Positions 6,966 through 16,257 of a DNA stretch of 64,000 nucleotides are shown here, piece after piece. Numbering within the stretch: position 1 is the first letter of the stretch; each line of letters starts with the position of its first letter. Origin of the DNA: Virgibacillus sp. NKC19-16 (lineage in GTDB: Bacteria > Bacillota > Bacilli > Bacillales > Amphibacillaceae). The notes beneath the pieces were generated by a model that had not been told where the DNA came from, ran no database searches, and saw only the letters and a list, made by a program, of their open reading frames with translations. Position numbers and translations under genes: made by a program. Location: contig NZ_CP074373.1 in assembly GCF_021560035.1 (NCBI RefSeq), forward strand, positions 2,724,001-2,788,000. Direction: 5' to 3'.

Positions 6966-8399
6966 TTACAAAAATAATTCAACAAATTCATTCACATTCA
7001 TCTGTGTGAATTTATTATAATCATAACTTATTTCTTCTATCTTCTCTCGTTTTTTCTCAGGGTAATGTGTAGAGAGATTTGCTGCATATTTTTCCAAAAT
7101 CTTAGGAATCGCTTCTGTTCTCCGGAACCTGTGACCCAATGGATATTCGCATGCCACGTTTTCGGTTACAGTTCCATCTTTAAAATGTACTTGAACAGCA
7201 TTTGCAATGGAGCGTTTCTCTGGATCAAGATAATCCTTCGTGTATGCTTTGTTTTCGGTAACAACCATTTTATTACGTAATTCATCGATGATTGGATCAG
7301 CGGCCACATCATCCTCATAATGTCCTGCCCGTATATCCCCTTTTAATAGTCCGATCGCGGTGATATATTGCAAACAATGATCCCGGTCAGCCGGATTATA
7401 TAACGGACCTTTTTTATCAATAATCCTTATTGCTGATTCGTGTGTTGTGATCGTTATCTGATCAATTTCATCCAAGCGGTTTTTCACTTCCGGATGCAGT
7501 TGAACCGAAGCCTCTGCGGCAGTTTGCGCATGGAATTCAGCCGGATAAGCTACTTTAAATAATACATTTTCCATCACAAAACTATCAAATGGCTGGCTCA
7601 GAACGAGTTCCTGCTTATTAAATAAAACATCTTGGAAACCCCATCCAGGCGCACTTAATGCAGTTGCATAACCCATTTCTCCTTTAACAGCCATCATAGC
7701 TAAGCGCACGCCTCTACTAGTCGCATCTCCAGCAGCCCATGATTTCCTGGAACCTGTGTTAGGTGCATGACGATAGGTGCGCAGGCTTGAATTATCGATC
7801 CAGGCGTTGGATAGTGCATTGGAGATTTCAGCGCGTCCGCCGCCAAGCATCTTCGTCACCACAGCTGTTGTAGCTATCTTCACATATAATACATGGTCAA
7901 GCCCCACTCGATTCAGGCTGTTTTCCAGCGCTAGCACACCTTGTATTTCATGTGCTTTAATCATTGCTTCTAAAACTTCCTGAACAGTAACCGGATCCTC
8001 ACCCCTAGCAAGACGCTGCTGACTCACATAATCAGCTACCGCAAGGATTCCTCCAAGGTTATCAGATGGATGGCCCCATTCAGCCGCAAGCCATGTATCA
8101 TTATAATCAAGCCAGCGAATCATGGTACCAATATTGAAAGCCCCCTGTACAGGATCGAGCACGTGAGGTGTTCCAGGCACCCGTGTCCCATTTGGAACAA
8201 CCGTACCAGGTACAACCGGTCCAAGCAGTTTTGTACATTCCGGGTAATTCAAAGCTAGAATACCACATCCAAGTGTATCAATCAGTACATAATGCGCCGT
8301 TGAATAAGCTTCCTCGCTTGTTATTTCTTTATTTAATACATAATCTGTAATTTTTTCTATTACTGTATCCATCGTCTTTTTCTCTGCTACTTTTACCAT
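6966..8399 (-). CDS. prpD: 2-Methylcitrate dehydratase
   Basis: A 477-residue MmgE/PrpD family protein that dehydrates 2-methylcitrate to 2-methyl-cis-aconitate. The family pattern [11 protein letters not shown], then RWLDYNDTW and [10 protein letters not shown], is clear, and the full family length is present. The ATG at 8399 is chosen because the AAAGGAAG site lies 6-8 bases upstream; a TTG two codons earlier is too close. Two cre boxes lie 27-65 bp before it, suggesting CcpA control. The upstream partner gene for methylcitrate synthase is only a stump, so the pathway needs a synthase encoded elsewhere. Confidence 0.95.
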   Translation of the reverse strand: MVKVAEKKTMDTVIEKITDYVLNKEITSEEAYSTAHYVLIDTLGCGILALNYPECTKLLGPVVPGTVVPNGTRVPGTPHVLDPVQGAFNIGTMIRWLDYNDTWLAAEWGHPSDNLGGILAVADYVSQQRLARGEDPVTVQEVLEAMIKAHEIQGVLALENSLNRVGLDHVLYVKIATTAVVTKMLGGGRAEISNALSNAWIDNSSLRTYRHAPNTGSRKSWAAGDATSRGVRLAMMAVKGEMGYATALSAPGWGFQDVLFNKQELVLSQPFDSFVMENVLFKVAYPAEFHAQTAAEASVQLHPEVKNRLDEIDQITITTHESAIRIIDKKGPLYNPADRDHCLQYITAIGLLKGDIRAGHYEDDVAADPIIDELRNKMVVTENKAYTKDYLDPEKRSIANAVQVHFKDGTVTENVACEYPLGHRFRRTEAIPKILEKYAANLSTHYPEKKREKIEEISYDYNKFTQMNVNEFVELFL

Positions 8400-8425
8400 C
8401 GTCAACTTCCTTTCTTTTTAACTAA

Positions 8426-8464
8426 TGCAAACGGTGTCAAATTTAACTAATGCAAACGGTGTCA
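8426..8464 (+). promoter_or_regulatory. Two tandem cre (CcpA) boxes before prpD
   Basis: TGCAAACGGTGTCA occurs twice (8426-8439 and 8451-8464) inside a 25-bp direct duplication. Both match the relaxed cre consensus TGNAANCGNNNNCA. The mmg operon of Bacillus subtilis is known to be catabolite-repressed, so CcpA control of prpDB is plausible. The exact duplication may be recent. Confidence 0.7.
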
Positions 8465-8478
8465 AAATTTCCTAGCAA

Positions 8479-8880
8479 TCACTCATACTTCTTGCCAATA
8501 TAATTCACTCGCGGCCTGAATAACCGGTTGTTTTCATGCTGTTCAATGACATGCGCACATAAACCGGCAGTCCTTGAACTATAAAAAATCGGCGTATATA
8601 GTGGAATCGGAATGCCAAGCATCCAATACACAGGAGCCGCATAATAATCCAAATTCGGATAAAGCCCTTTCTCTTGCTCCATGAGTTTCTCCCCTGCCTC
8701 ACACATTTCAAGCAGTAAATAATCTCCTTTTACCTTGCATAGCTGTCTTAGTGATTCTTTCATAATCAACGCTCTTGGGTCCATCTTCTTCATATAAACA
8801 CGATGTCCGAATCCCATGATCTTTTCTTTTTTATTTAATTTTTTCTCAAGCAATTTTTCAAATTCACTAAGGACGCTGCT
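8479..8880 (-). pseudogene. prpC: Truncated 2-methylcitrate synthase (C-terminal third only)
   Basis: About 130 codons match the C-terminal part of citrate/methylcitrate synthases. GFGHRVY, the DPRA segment, the catalytic-Asp region PNLDYYAAP and the end RPRVNYIGKKY are present. The first roughly 240 residues, including the HGGAN catalytic His, are missing. The frame is open back to a TGA at 8881-8883, and the sequence upstream is unrelated and contains transposase relics. There is no ATG with a ribosome binding site; the first possible start is a TTG at 8853. It keeps the gene order synthase-prpD-prpB, so it is a stump of a former prpCDB operon cut by a mobile element. Confidence 0.88.
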
Positions 8881-9107
8881 TCAGTTAACATATACATAAC
8901 CGAATAAAATGCCAAAATTACTGCACCTATTCAAACAACAATACCCGGATGTTATCAGGGGGGACTCTATGGAGATGAATACTGTGAAGTCTTTTGTTTA
9001 TTTTATTCGAGGGTTGAATGTAAAGGGGTGTAACGTGTGGTTTTATGATTGGTTCCCTTCTTCTAACATGTATATCTCTTACGAATTCCTATGTTTGAGA
9101 TACTACC

Positions 9108-9241
9108 TTTATTTCTATTATCGTAAAGATTTTGTGTTTTGGGGTAAGATTTAAAAAGTTTATTTCACTTTATATAATCAACATTTCAATGCCACCTTTT
9201 CCAAGCTTTATTCGATTGTATGGGTGAGGAGAGTATTATCC
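9108..9241. repeat. Degenerate dispersed repeat, copy A
   Basis: The stretch with TTTTGGGGTAAGATTT, a conserved AATGCCAC block and ATTCGATTGTATG resembles 58072-58205. Both copies are gene-free and about 70-75 percent alike by eye. It may be the worn end of a mobile element. Positions 8881-9107 show no recognisable gene; a plus-strand frame there (8909-9154) has no family match I recognise. Confidence 0.5.
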
Positions 9242-9392
9242 GATTACAGTATGTTTGCTTTAATCAATTATGGTTGAAACAATCCAGATATATTTAAGAA
9301 TAATCAATGTATCCAGTATACAGCGAAGAACTATACATTCACCGTCACACATTATCGATAGAGATTTAATCAAATTGAAATATGGACAGGAT

Positions 9393-9552
9393 TGAGTGAA
9401 TATCATCTTCGCAAAAAACAGAATTAATCTATGACTTCATTGAAAAGCACCTACACGAATTCCGTGTATAGAAGATGTGCCAAGTATTAGGTGTTACAAA
9501 AGTGGCCTATTATCATTCCTATCCCTTGAGCAGCAAGAACTTTGAAATGTAA
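9393..9552 (+). pseudogene. IS3-family transposase (OrfB) fragment
   Basis: Translation of the plus strand gives a segment ending YDFIEKHLHEFRV, a stop codon, then KMCQVLGVTKVAYY. This matches the N-terminal helix-turn-helix region of IS3/IS150-type OrfB (KMCRVLGVSRSGYY pattern). It is interrupted by a nonsense codon and cut off after about 50 residues, so it cannot be active. It lies between the prpC stump and the MFS pseudogene and is likely part of what destroyed prpC. Confidence 0.7.
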
Positions 9553-9627
9553 AAAAGGAAGTACCTCTCCAAATCTTGTATAATGGTAGTTGAGCAAAAC
9601 AACCAAAAGATTGGAGGAGTATTCCCT

Positions 9628-9884
9628 ATGACTCTTCCAAGAAGCCGGTTATGATTTTGAAGCCATCTACAAGCAGGTACACAGAAAAGGACACCAATTA
9701 GTCATTGCCTATAATAAACGAAATGAACCGCAACCTGTTGGTTTTGATAAAGCATTTTGCACCAATGCATTTTCGGTAGTGCTCTTACCGCTATGACAGT
9801 TATGATGCCAAATATGAAACACTGACACATAAAAGTCCAAAGGAATGCAAGGCTGGCAGCCTCATGCAAACCTTCGACAATTAA
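9628..9884 (+). pseudogene. DDE transposase fragment with frameshift
   Basis: A consensus-like TTGGAGGAG site and an ATG at 9628 open the reading frame. After a few codons the frame breaks, then YDFEAIYKQVHRKGHQ, AYNKRNEP and PVGFDKAF follow. After another frameshift, YRYDSYDAKYETL and KSPKECKAGS appear. The pattern (GYDYEAIY, IAYNKRNE, HSYRYDS, PKEC) is known from IS1182/IS4-like DDE transposases of Bacillaceae. At least two frame breaks and large internal and terminal deletions make it a relic. Confidence 0.68.
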
Positions 9885-9898
9885 TTTCTGCCTCGCCC

Positions 9899-11259
9899 TT
9901 AGTACGATGATTTCCGTCTTTGCAGTTCTGCTACTATCGATGAGTGTTCACGATCAAGTTTATAAAAAATTAATAAAATTATCAACAATATGGCTAAAAT
10001 TATTGGAATATAGATATTTATCGCCAAAATCATTTCATGGGCTAATGGAGACTGTTCAGTCTGACCACCGATATATCCCCAAAACCTAATAACCAACCTA
10101 TAAGAGCAAGTCCGATACCTGAACCGGCTTTAGTTCCAAAACTCGATCCACTGTTTACTAAACCGACTATTCGAACACCTGTTTTATATTCTCCGTACTC
10201 AGCAGTATCGTTAATCATACCGAAAATATACGCTTGTGGTGCCATTACACCCAAACCGGCTATGACTGTACCAATTAAATATATTGGCAAATTAGCCGGA
10301 TCGATCCATTTGACTGACTGACCAATGATTATTACAACAACACCTATAAGAGAAGCATTTCGCTTCCCGATTTTAAGAACAATAGGTCCCATAAATAATA
10401 GACCTATAATCATAGGTAAGGTTAAAGCAAGTCCTATGATTGGAACTAAATTGGCATTTCCTAATACTACTTGTGCATAATAAATACTGGATCCTTGGAC
10501 AAGTGCTACTGTTGTGTAAAAAAACACGGAAAAAATAGCAGTGATGGCCCAATATTTATTTTTAAATAATGATTTAAATCCCAAAATAAACGGTACATTA
10601 TCTCCTGAATTAAATGTATTGGGTCCCACTCTCTCCTTTACTGATCTAAAGGTTAATAATATAAAAACAATGGCTATTGATCCATACATTGCAGCAACTG
10701 CTGTCCAACCAATTAACGCTGCTAATGGTTGAGATAAAACCGCAGCTACCAATGCACCTGAAAAATTTAATATGCCAGAATAAGTATTCATTAAGGATCG
10801 ACTGTCCTGATGCGTTGTCATAAAGCCCTGTAAGGATTTATAAGAAATGGAGACCATTGTATAAAGCAAGACAAATCCCAAATATGTGACATAGGCATAG
10901 ACCAACATACCTGTTTGGCCAATATCAGGGACTGAAAATAATAAAACGGTTGCAACACCAAAAGGTATTGCCATCCATAATAACCATGGGCGAGCTGAGC
11001 CATGTTTAGATTTGGTTTTATCAACAATTATCCCCATACCTAAGTCTGTAAACCCATCAAAAAGCCGGGCAACCAACATCAATGTCCCTACTGCTCCAGC
11101 AGTTAGTCCAACAACATCCGTGTAATAATATGAAAGAAATGAGCCAATTAAATTCCAGGTTATAAAAATACCAAAGGCTGATGTGGCATATCCCCACATT
11201 TCTTTTTTTCTTGGTTCTTCTTTATTGCTTTGTTCTAAATTATTGCTTTGTTCTAACAT
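9899..11259 (-). pseudogene. MFS transporter of the GPH (glycoside-pentoside-hexuronide:cation) type, frameshifted
   Basis: A MelB/GPH-type sugar or organic-acid:cation symporter with 12 expected membrane segments. The first part reads from ATG 11259 (AAAGAGGC site) through family motifs LMLVARLFDGFTDLGMG and NDTAEYGEYKTGVR to LIGWLLGFG. There the frame breaks: the missing C-terminal part, GYIGGQTEQSPLA and a last membrane helix ending LQRRKSSY, continues in another frame to 9899. One extra G in the GGGG run at about 10076-10079 would restore a full protein of about 453 residues. Either a real single-base deletion or a homopolymer sequencing error explains this. It follows the acyl-CoA ligase gene on the same strand. 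Confidence 0.85.
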
Positions 11260-11399
11260 AAACTTTTGCCTCTTTTCATGAAAATTTTGTATTCCGGTCA
11301 GCAGTATAATCATTAGCTTTCCCCTCATTGGAGGACGAATTTTTCTCTGTACACAAATTTCCAATATAATACAGCATAAAATTTATTCTTTTATAGATT

Positions 11400-13031
11400 T
11401 CACAATTCTTGGTTCCTAATCTCTCGTTTTAATAGTTTACCAACACTAGATTTTGGAAGTTCATTTCTGAATTCTATTAACTTCGGCACTTTGTATGCAG
11501 ATAATTTTTCACGGCAAAAAACAATAACCTCTTCCTCCGTAATCTCTTTATTCTCCTTCAAAGCAATATAAGCTTTTACTGTTTCTCCTCTATGTTCATC
11601 TGGGGCTCCTATCACAATAACTTCTTTCACTTGTGGAATTTGATAAATTATTTCTTCAACCTCTCTTGGGTAAACATTAAAGCCACTCGCAATAATCATA
11701 TCTTTTTTTCGATCCACAATGTAAAAGTATCCATCTTCATCCATATATCCAATATCTCCAGTGTGCAGCCACCCATCTCTTATGGCTATTTTAGTCTCTT
11801 CCTGGTTATTCCAATAGCCTTTCATTAGTTGTGGACCTCTAGTAATAATTTCACCTTTAGTTCCAATAGGAGCTTCTTCCACACCGTCGTCTGTTTCAAC
11901 AACAATTTTTGCTTCGGTCTGCGGGAACGGAACTCCTACACTACCAACTTTCATCCTCGTGTATGGATTACTAAGTGTACCTGATGTCATTTCAGAGAGC
12001 CCATACCCGTCTGAAATAAATGCTGTTTTATTAATTAATTCCTTAAAACTATTATATGTTTTTAATGGCATAGGAGAACTACCACAAAAGAACCCATGAA
12101 TTTTATTTATTCCAAAGGTTTCTATATTAGGATAATTAAGTATTGCATTAAACATCGTCGGGACACCAAAAAAGAACATCGGTGGATCATCTTTAATTAT
12201 GTTTAATACCGGCTCCGTTTCAAAACGAGGTAATATTATTTGTTTATAACCAATTAAAAATCCTGTTAATGTAACATTTGCCAATCCAAATATATGAAAT
12301 AATGGTAAAAAACTAATAACAACTTTGTTTAGGCCTTCCTTTGAATCAAATCTTTTAAATAAAAATTCGTATGTCTGTTCTGTTTGATTAATAAAATTTT
12401 GGTGGGTTAACATAACTCCTTTAGATTTTCCAGTTGTTCCACCTGTATATTGCAGTACTGCTATATCCTCGTTAGGATTAATTTTAAATTCTGGGGGAGG
12501 CGAATGATACATATCTAAAAAATCATCAAAAAACACATCATCAACATCAAGTTCAATTTTTTTCTTATCACTAAACTGTACAACAATAATTTTTTTTAGC
12601 GAGGTTTTATCCTGTACTCTTTTTACTCGGTAATACAACGAGTCATGACATATCATAAATTCTGCTTTAGTGTCATTTAGTTGATACTCTAGTTCTCTTT
12701 CAACATACATAGGATTCGTTTGAACAACAATGCCTCCCAGACGAACTGTAGCAAAGAGTGAAAAGATATATTGAGCGCAGTTTGGTAACATGATGGATAA
12801 TCGATCACCCTTTTTAAATCCCTGCTGAAAAAGGGTACCTGCTAATGTTTCTGATATTTCTTGAACATCTTTAAATGACCATGTATCATTTTCAAATTGT
12901 AGTGAAGTTGCCTCCCCAAAGTTCTTGGCCGCATTATTTAATAGATCGGACAGAGACCTTTCTTTAATTTCCAAATTCGCATCTACATCTTTCGGATAGT
13001 GTTTCAACCACCTTTTATCGTAAGAAACCAT
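11400..13031 (-). CDS. Long-chain fatty acid-CoA ligase (AMP-forming)
   Basis: A 543-residue acyl-adenylate-forming enzyme. The P-loop-like motif YTGGTTGKSKG, the A5 motif GYGLSEMTSG, the A7-A8 motifs GWLHTGDIGY and DRKKDMIIASGFNVYP, and the terminal catalytic Lys in SSVGKLLKRE are all intact. The start is the ATG at 13031 with an AAGGGAG site; the extension to 13094 has none. It closely resembles the ligase at 40454-42055 (similar start SYDKRWLKHYP and NHYPEH) and so looks like FadD/LcfA. It activates a fatty acid for the beta-oxidation operon that ends just upstream at 13372. Confidence 0.92.
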   Translation of the reverse strand: MVSYDKRWLKHYPKDVDANLEIKERSLSDLLNNAAKNFGEATSLQFENDTWSFKDVQEISETLAGTLFQQGFKKGDRLSIMLPNCAQYIFSLFATVRLGGIVVQTNPMYVERELEYQLNDTKAEFMICHDSLYYRVKRVQDKTSLKKIIVVQFSDKKKIELDVDDVFFDDFLDMYHSPPPEFKINPNEDIAVLQYTGGTTGKSKGVMLTHQNFINQTEQTYEFLFKRFDSKEGLNKVVISFLPLFHIFGLANVTLTGFLIGYKQIILPRFETEPVLNIIKDDPPMFFFGVPTMFNAILNYPNIETFGINKIHGFFCGSSPMPLKTYNSFKELINKTAFISDGYGLSEMTSGTLSNPYTRMKVGSVGVPFPQTEAKIVVETDDGVEEAPIGTKGEIITRGPQLMKGYWNNQEETKIAIRDGWLHTGDIGYMDEDGYFYIVDRKKDMIIASGFNVYPREVEEIIYQIPQVKEVIVIGAPDEHRGETVKAYIALKENKEITEEEVIVFCREKLSAYKVPKLIEFRNELPKSSVGKLLKREIRNQEL

Positions 13032-13133
13032 AATCAAATCTCCCTTAAATATTTTGCCTATATTGTAATTATTCCAAATAGGTGTCTTCATCAAGCGTTA
13101 TTTTAGGAATCTTTTATCAACTACCCACAGGTT

Positions 13134-13315
13134 TTACGATCTTCGGATGGATTTTTCATTGTATAGCTTGATTAGCGCATCATGAATATTTTTACTTCTT
13201 CCCAACTTTTTAGCAAACAGTCCCCCCAATAAATAACTTTTGCACCCTTTGGCTTTACCAAGCTGAACACCCTACCAAATACTTTACGTTATTTTACATA
13301 ATCAGTCGTTAACTC
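13134..13315 (-). pseudogene. Relic fragments of a quinone oxidoreductase and an acyl-CoA dehydrogenase
   Basis: In the 277-bp gap, the minus strand at 13134-13233 reads GLFAKKLGRSKNIHDALIKL then YNEKS. This matches the C-terminal region of the quinone reductase at 25851 (GLFAKKKPEEVREIHHDLMR). At 13271-13315 it reads ELTTDYVK, stop, RKVFGR, matching the DYVKQREAFGR segment of acyl-CoA dehydrogenases. Both are short and out of frame with each other. They are decayed gene debris and show that this junction was once occupied by homologs of genes found elsewhere in the window. Confidence 0.6.
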
Positions 13316-13318
13316 GTA

Positions 13319-13358
13319 TATCCAAATAACTACAAAAGTTATTGTAGTCATTTGGATA
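13319..13358 (-). terminator. Inverted repeat after the enoyl-CoA hydratase-like gene
   Basis: TATCCAAATAACTAC (13319-13333) and GTAGTCATTTGGATA (13344-13358) form a 15-bp stem with one mismatch, 14 bp after the stop codon at 13372. The T tract is weak, so termination is only probable. Confidence 0.5.
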
Positions 13359-13371
13359 TTATTCCTTTCAT

Positions 13372-14160
13372 TTAATCTTTTTTAAAATTAGGTTTCCGTT
13401 TTTCAAAAAAGGCCTGAACACCTTCTTGATGATCATCTGTATTAATAACTGTGGCCTGTGTAATACGTTCCTGTTCAAGAATTTCATCTAAACTTGAGAC
13501 TAGTGATTGGTCAGCAATTTTCTTAATGAATCCATATGCTACGGATGGTCCAGAAGCTATTTTAGCAGCAAAAGCACTAACCTTTTCTTGAAATTCATCC
13601 AATGGAAAAACGTGATTAACAATGCCTAATCTATGCGCTTCATCGACTTTTATTGGCTCCGCGCTAAATAACAGCTCTTTTGCACGATATGGCCCGATTA
13701 GTCTTGGAAGGAAAAACAATCCACCTCCATCGGAAATCAAGCCTACTTGAGAGAAACTTAACACAAACTTACTGTCCTCTGCTGCTAAAATCATGTCACA
13801 GGCTAAAGCTAGATTGAACCCTGCGCCTGCAGCATATCCATGTACAGCAGCAATAATTGGCTTTTCCAAATCCCGCATTGAACGAATCAATTCATTCAAT
13901 TCGCCAAGATGTTCATAAACCTCTATAGGTTCTTTTTTCCCCATCGTTTTCAAATCACCACCGGCGCTGAACGTACGACCAGCACCAGAGAGGATAACAA
14001 CACGAATCTCTTCTTCCAGCTTTGCTTGATTTATTGCCTGTTTTAAACCTGTAATCATTTCTGGACTAAAAGCATTTAAACTATCCGGTCGATTCAACGT
14101 GAGATGCATGATCCCCTCATTTATATCGACCAGTAAATTTTCTGTAGCTACATTTTTCAT
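13372..14160 (-). CDS. Enoyl-CoA hydratase/isomerase family protein lacking both hydratase glutamates
   Basis: A 262-residue crotonase-fold protein. The oxyanion-hole segments FSAGGDL and GYAAGAGFN are present. The two Glu residues that activate water in classical hydratases are replaced: Asn116 stands where GGGCEL has Glu, and Phe136 where FPEI has Glu. Asp144 in ISDGGG matches the Asp used by PaaG-type 2,3-enoyl-CoA isomerases. Isomerase activity is therefore more likely than hydration; a MaoC protein in the same operon can supply the hydratase. It is the last gene of the 13372-18707 operon, 26 bp after the thioesterase gene. Confidence 0.85.
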   Translation of the reverse strand: MKNVATENLLVDINEGIMHLTLNRPDSLNAFSPEMITGLKQAINQAKLEEEIRVVILSGAGRTFSAGGDLKTMGKKEPIEVYEHLGELNELIRSMRDLEKPIIAAVHGYAAGAGFNLALACDMILAAEDSKFVLSFSQVGLISDGGGLFFLPRLIGPYRAKELLFSAEPIKVDEAHRLGIVNHVFPLDEFQEKVSAFAAKIASGPSVAYGFIKKIADQSLVSSLDEILEQERITQATVINTDDHQEGVQAFFEKRKPNFKKD

Positions 14161-14186
14161 ATTATTTCTCTCCTTTACACATTCAG

Positions 14187-14600
14187 TTATCCTACTAGAA
14201 TAGGCTCTAATAAACTCCTAATTGAGTCAGGAATTGCTTCCGTTTTTTGCTTGGCATAATTAAAGTAAACAAGTGTTGCAGTAGCATGTGCTACCACTGC
14301 TTCAGTATCAGTTGTGGTAATTACATGATCTACTGTGAAACTTTTGGTTCCTATATTCGACACATTCGTTGATACGTTTAACATATTCGTAGCAAATGCT
14401 TGCTCGAGATAATCACATTTTGTTGATGCCAAAATAAAATTAAATACAGAATTAGAATCCCCTTCACCAATACCAAGTTTATAAAAAAACTTGGTTCGAG
14501 CCTCTTCAAGATATAAGAAATAACTTGTATTGTTAACGTGCCCCGCTGCATCTGTTTCAGAAAAACGAACATAGACCTCTATTTCACGCGAATTTGTCAT
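14187..14600 (-). CDS. Acyl-CoA thioesterase, 4HBT/YbgC type
   Basis: A 137-residue hot-dog-fold thioesterase. The active-site motif RFSETDAAGHVNNTSYF near residues 12-28 contains the Asp and the HVNN segment typical of 4-hydroxybenzoyl-CoA thioesterase/YbgC proteins. It would hydrolyse an acyl-CoA to free acid and CoA, perhaps to release CoA from dead-end intermediates. GTAAGGAGGAACCT precedes the ATG at 14600. It lies between the thiolase and crotonase genes of a beta-oxidation operon with short gaps throughout. The natural substrate cannot be told from sequence. Confidence 0.85.
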   Translation of the reverse strand: MTNSREIEVYVRFSETDAAGHVNNTSYFLYLEEARTKFFYKLGIGEGDSNSVFNFILASTKCDYLEQAFATNMLNVSTNVSNIGTKSFTVDHVITTTDTEAVVAHATATLVYFNYAKQKTEAIPDSIRSLLEPILVG

Positions 14601-14630
14601 AGGTTCCTCCTTACATCTGATGTTAGACAG

Positions 14631-15800
14631 CTATCCTTTTTCTATAATTGTTGCAATGCCTTGACCACCGCCAATACAAGCGGTGATAAGTGCGTATTTC
14701 CCACCTGTACGTTCTAATTCATATAGTGCTTTTGTTACAAGAATTGAACCTGTAGCACCTAATGGGTGACCATGTGCAATTGCCCCACCGTTAACATTTA
14801 CCTTATCAAAATCCAAGTTAAGTTCCCGATCACAAGCAAGTACTTGTGCAGCAAATGCTTCATTAATTTCGATAATATCCATGTCGTTTGTAGTAAGACC
14901 AGATTTCTCCATCACTTTTTTGACTGCCGGAACAGGTCCAATGCCCATTATATTTGGATCGACTCCTGCAACAGCTGATGCTCTAATAGTAGCTAAGGGT
15001 GCATGAGCTAATGCTTCTGCTTTCTCTCTAGACATCACTACTACAGCAGAAGCAGCATCATTTAATCCAGAGCTCGAACCCGCTGTGACACTACCCTCCT
15101 TAAGAAAAGCAGGAGGTAATTTTGACAGCCCTCCCATTGTTGTTTGTGGACGAGGGTGCTCATCTTTTGAAAACGTAATTGGCTCTCCTTTTCGAACAGG
15201 GATATTTATCGGTACGATTTGCTCATCAAAACGACCTTCTTCCATTGCATTTGCCATTCTCTGCTGACTTCTTAGAGCAAATTCATCCTGCTCTTCTCTA
15301 CTAATTTCATATTTCTCTGCTAAATTTTCTGCAGTAATACCCATTGGCGGATCACCAATTTCCTTTGGTGATAGCTTCGAACTCTTGAATTTTGGAGGTG
15401 CAGCACTATATGCCTTTTCAGGACGTTCCATTAGATACGGTGCACGGCTCATGCTTTCCGTTCCACCAGCAATATAGACATCACCATCTCCAGCTTTAAT
15501 TGCCTGTGCAGCTAAATTAATCGCATTTACCCCTGAACCACACTGTCGATCAACGGTGAGACCGGGTAAATGAAGTGATAATCCTGTTTGCAATGCTGTT
15601 AATCTAGCAATATTTCCTCCCCCACTCAGTACATTTCCAAAGATCACATCATCAATTGTTTCTGGTTCGACTTTTGCTCGTTTAACGGCCTCTTTAATAA
15701 CTTCTGCCCCGAAGACATGTGCAGGGACAGATGCCATTGCACCTCCCTGTCTTGCAATCGGTGTTCGAACTGCTGATACAATAACAGCTTCTCTTGTCAT
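14631..15800 (-). CDS. Thiolase (acetyl-CoA acetyltransferase)
   Basis: A 389-residue biosynthetic/degradative thiolase. Cys87 is in DRQCGSGVNAIN, His345 in GGAIAHGHPLGATG and Cys375 in CIGGGQGIA, giving the full catalytic set; NEAF is also present. An AATAGGAGGATT site precedes the ATG at 15800. It is more canonical than the thiolase at 717-1865. Within the operon it would cleave the 3-oxoacyl-CoA made by the FabG-like reductase working in the oxidative direction, after the MaoC hydratases. Confidence 0.93.
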   Translation of the reverse strand: MTREAVIVSAVRTPIARQGGAMASVPAHVFGAEVIKEAVKRAKVEPETIDDVIFGNVLSGGGNIARLTALQTGLSLHLPGLTVDRQCGSGVNAINLAAQAIKAGDGDVYIAGGTESMSRAPYLMERPEKAYSAAPPKFKSSKLSPKEIGDPPMGITAENLAEKYEISREEQDEFALRSQQRMANAMEEGRFDEQIVPINIPVRKGEPITFSKDEHPRPQTTMGGLSKLPPAFLKEGSVTAGSSSGLNDAASAVVVMSREKAEALAHAPLATIRASAVAGVDPNIMGIGPVPAVKKVMEKSGLTTNDMDIIEINEAFAAQVLACDRELNLDFDKVNVNGGAIAHGHPLGATGSILVTKALYELERTGGKYALITACIGGGQGIATIIEKG

Positions 15801-15852
15801 ATATAATCCTCCTATTTATCTATTAGTTAAGCAGCTTTTGGAGACTCACTGC

Positions 15853-16257
15853 TTAGTTATACTTATTCAACGTTACCCTGCCTTTAATGACCTCTTCACC
15901 ATTTTGATTAACAGCCGCTACTTTAAAGTATAGATACTTCTCACTGGATTCTTGCAATACTGCTTTAAGGGTAATAACATCGTCCAGGAAAACCATACCT
16001 GCAAATCGTATTTGATATTCCTGAATAAACGCTTCCTCCAAATAAGGAGTAAATAGTTTGGATAAGTTGCCCATCGTCCACATTCCATGGGCAATGATAC
16101 CCGGAAGCCCTGCTTTCTTTGCTTCATCATCAATCGTATGGATCGGGTTAAAGTCTCCTGAAGCACCTGCGTATTTAATTAAATCAATTCTAGATACAGG
16201 TTCTAAGGTTATTTCTTCCAGGGCTTCACTTGTTTTTAATTCAACTAGGCTATTCAT
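15853..16257 (-). CDS. MaoC-like (R)-specific enoyl-CoA hydratase
   Basis: A 134-residue hot-dog hydratase. The R-hydratase motif is complete: YAGASGDFNPIH followed by IIAHGMWTMG, with the catalytic Asp and His in GDFNPIH. It adds water to 2-enoyl-CoA to give (R)-3-hydroxyacyl-CoA. The start overlaps the end of the upstream MaoC N-terminal-type gene by 4 bp. Such paired small genes often form a heterodimer in actinobacterial and Bacillaceae steroid or lipid degradation operons; the dimer is inference. Confidence 0.9.
   Translation of the reverse strand: MNSLVELKTSEALEEITLEPVSRIDLIKYAGASGDFNPIHTIDDEAKKAGLPGIIAHGMWTMGNLSKLFTPYLEEAFIQEYQIRFAGMVFLDDVITLKAVLQESSEKYLYFKVAAVNQNGEEVIKGRVTLNKYN

Noticed and set aside
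8417-8467. Attachment site or target-site duplication of a mobile element
   Set aside because: The two copies are adjacent with nothing inserted between them and each contains a cre-like box.
8909-9154. Plus-strand frame of 81 codons
   Set aside because: No ribosome binding site, odd aromatic-rich composition, and it overlaps the degenerate repeat.
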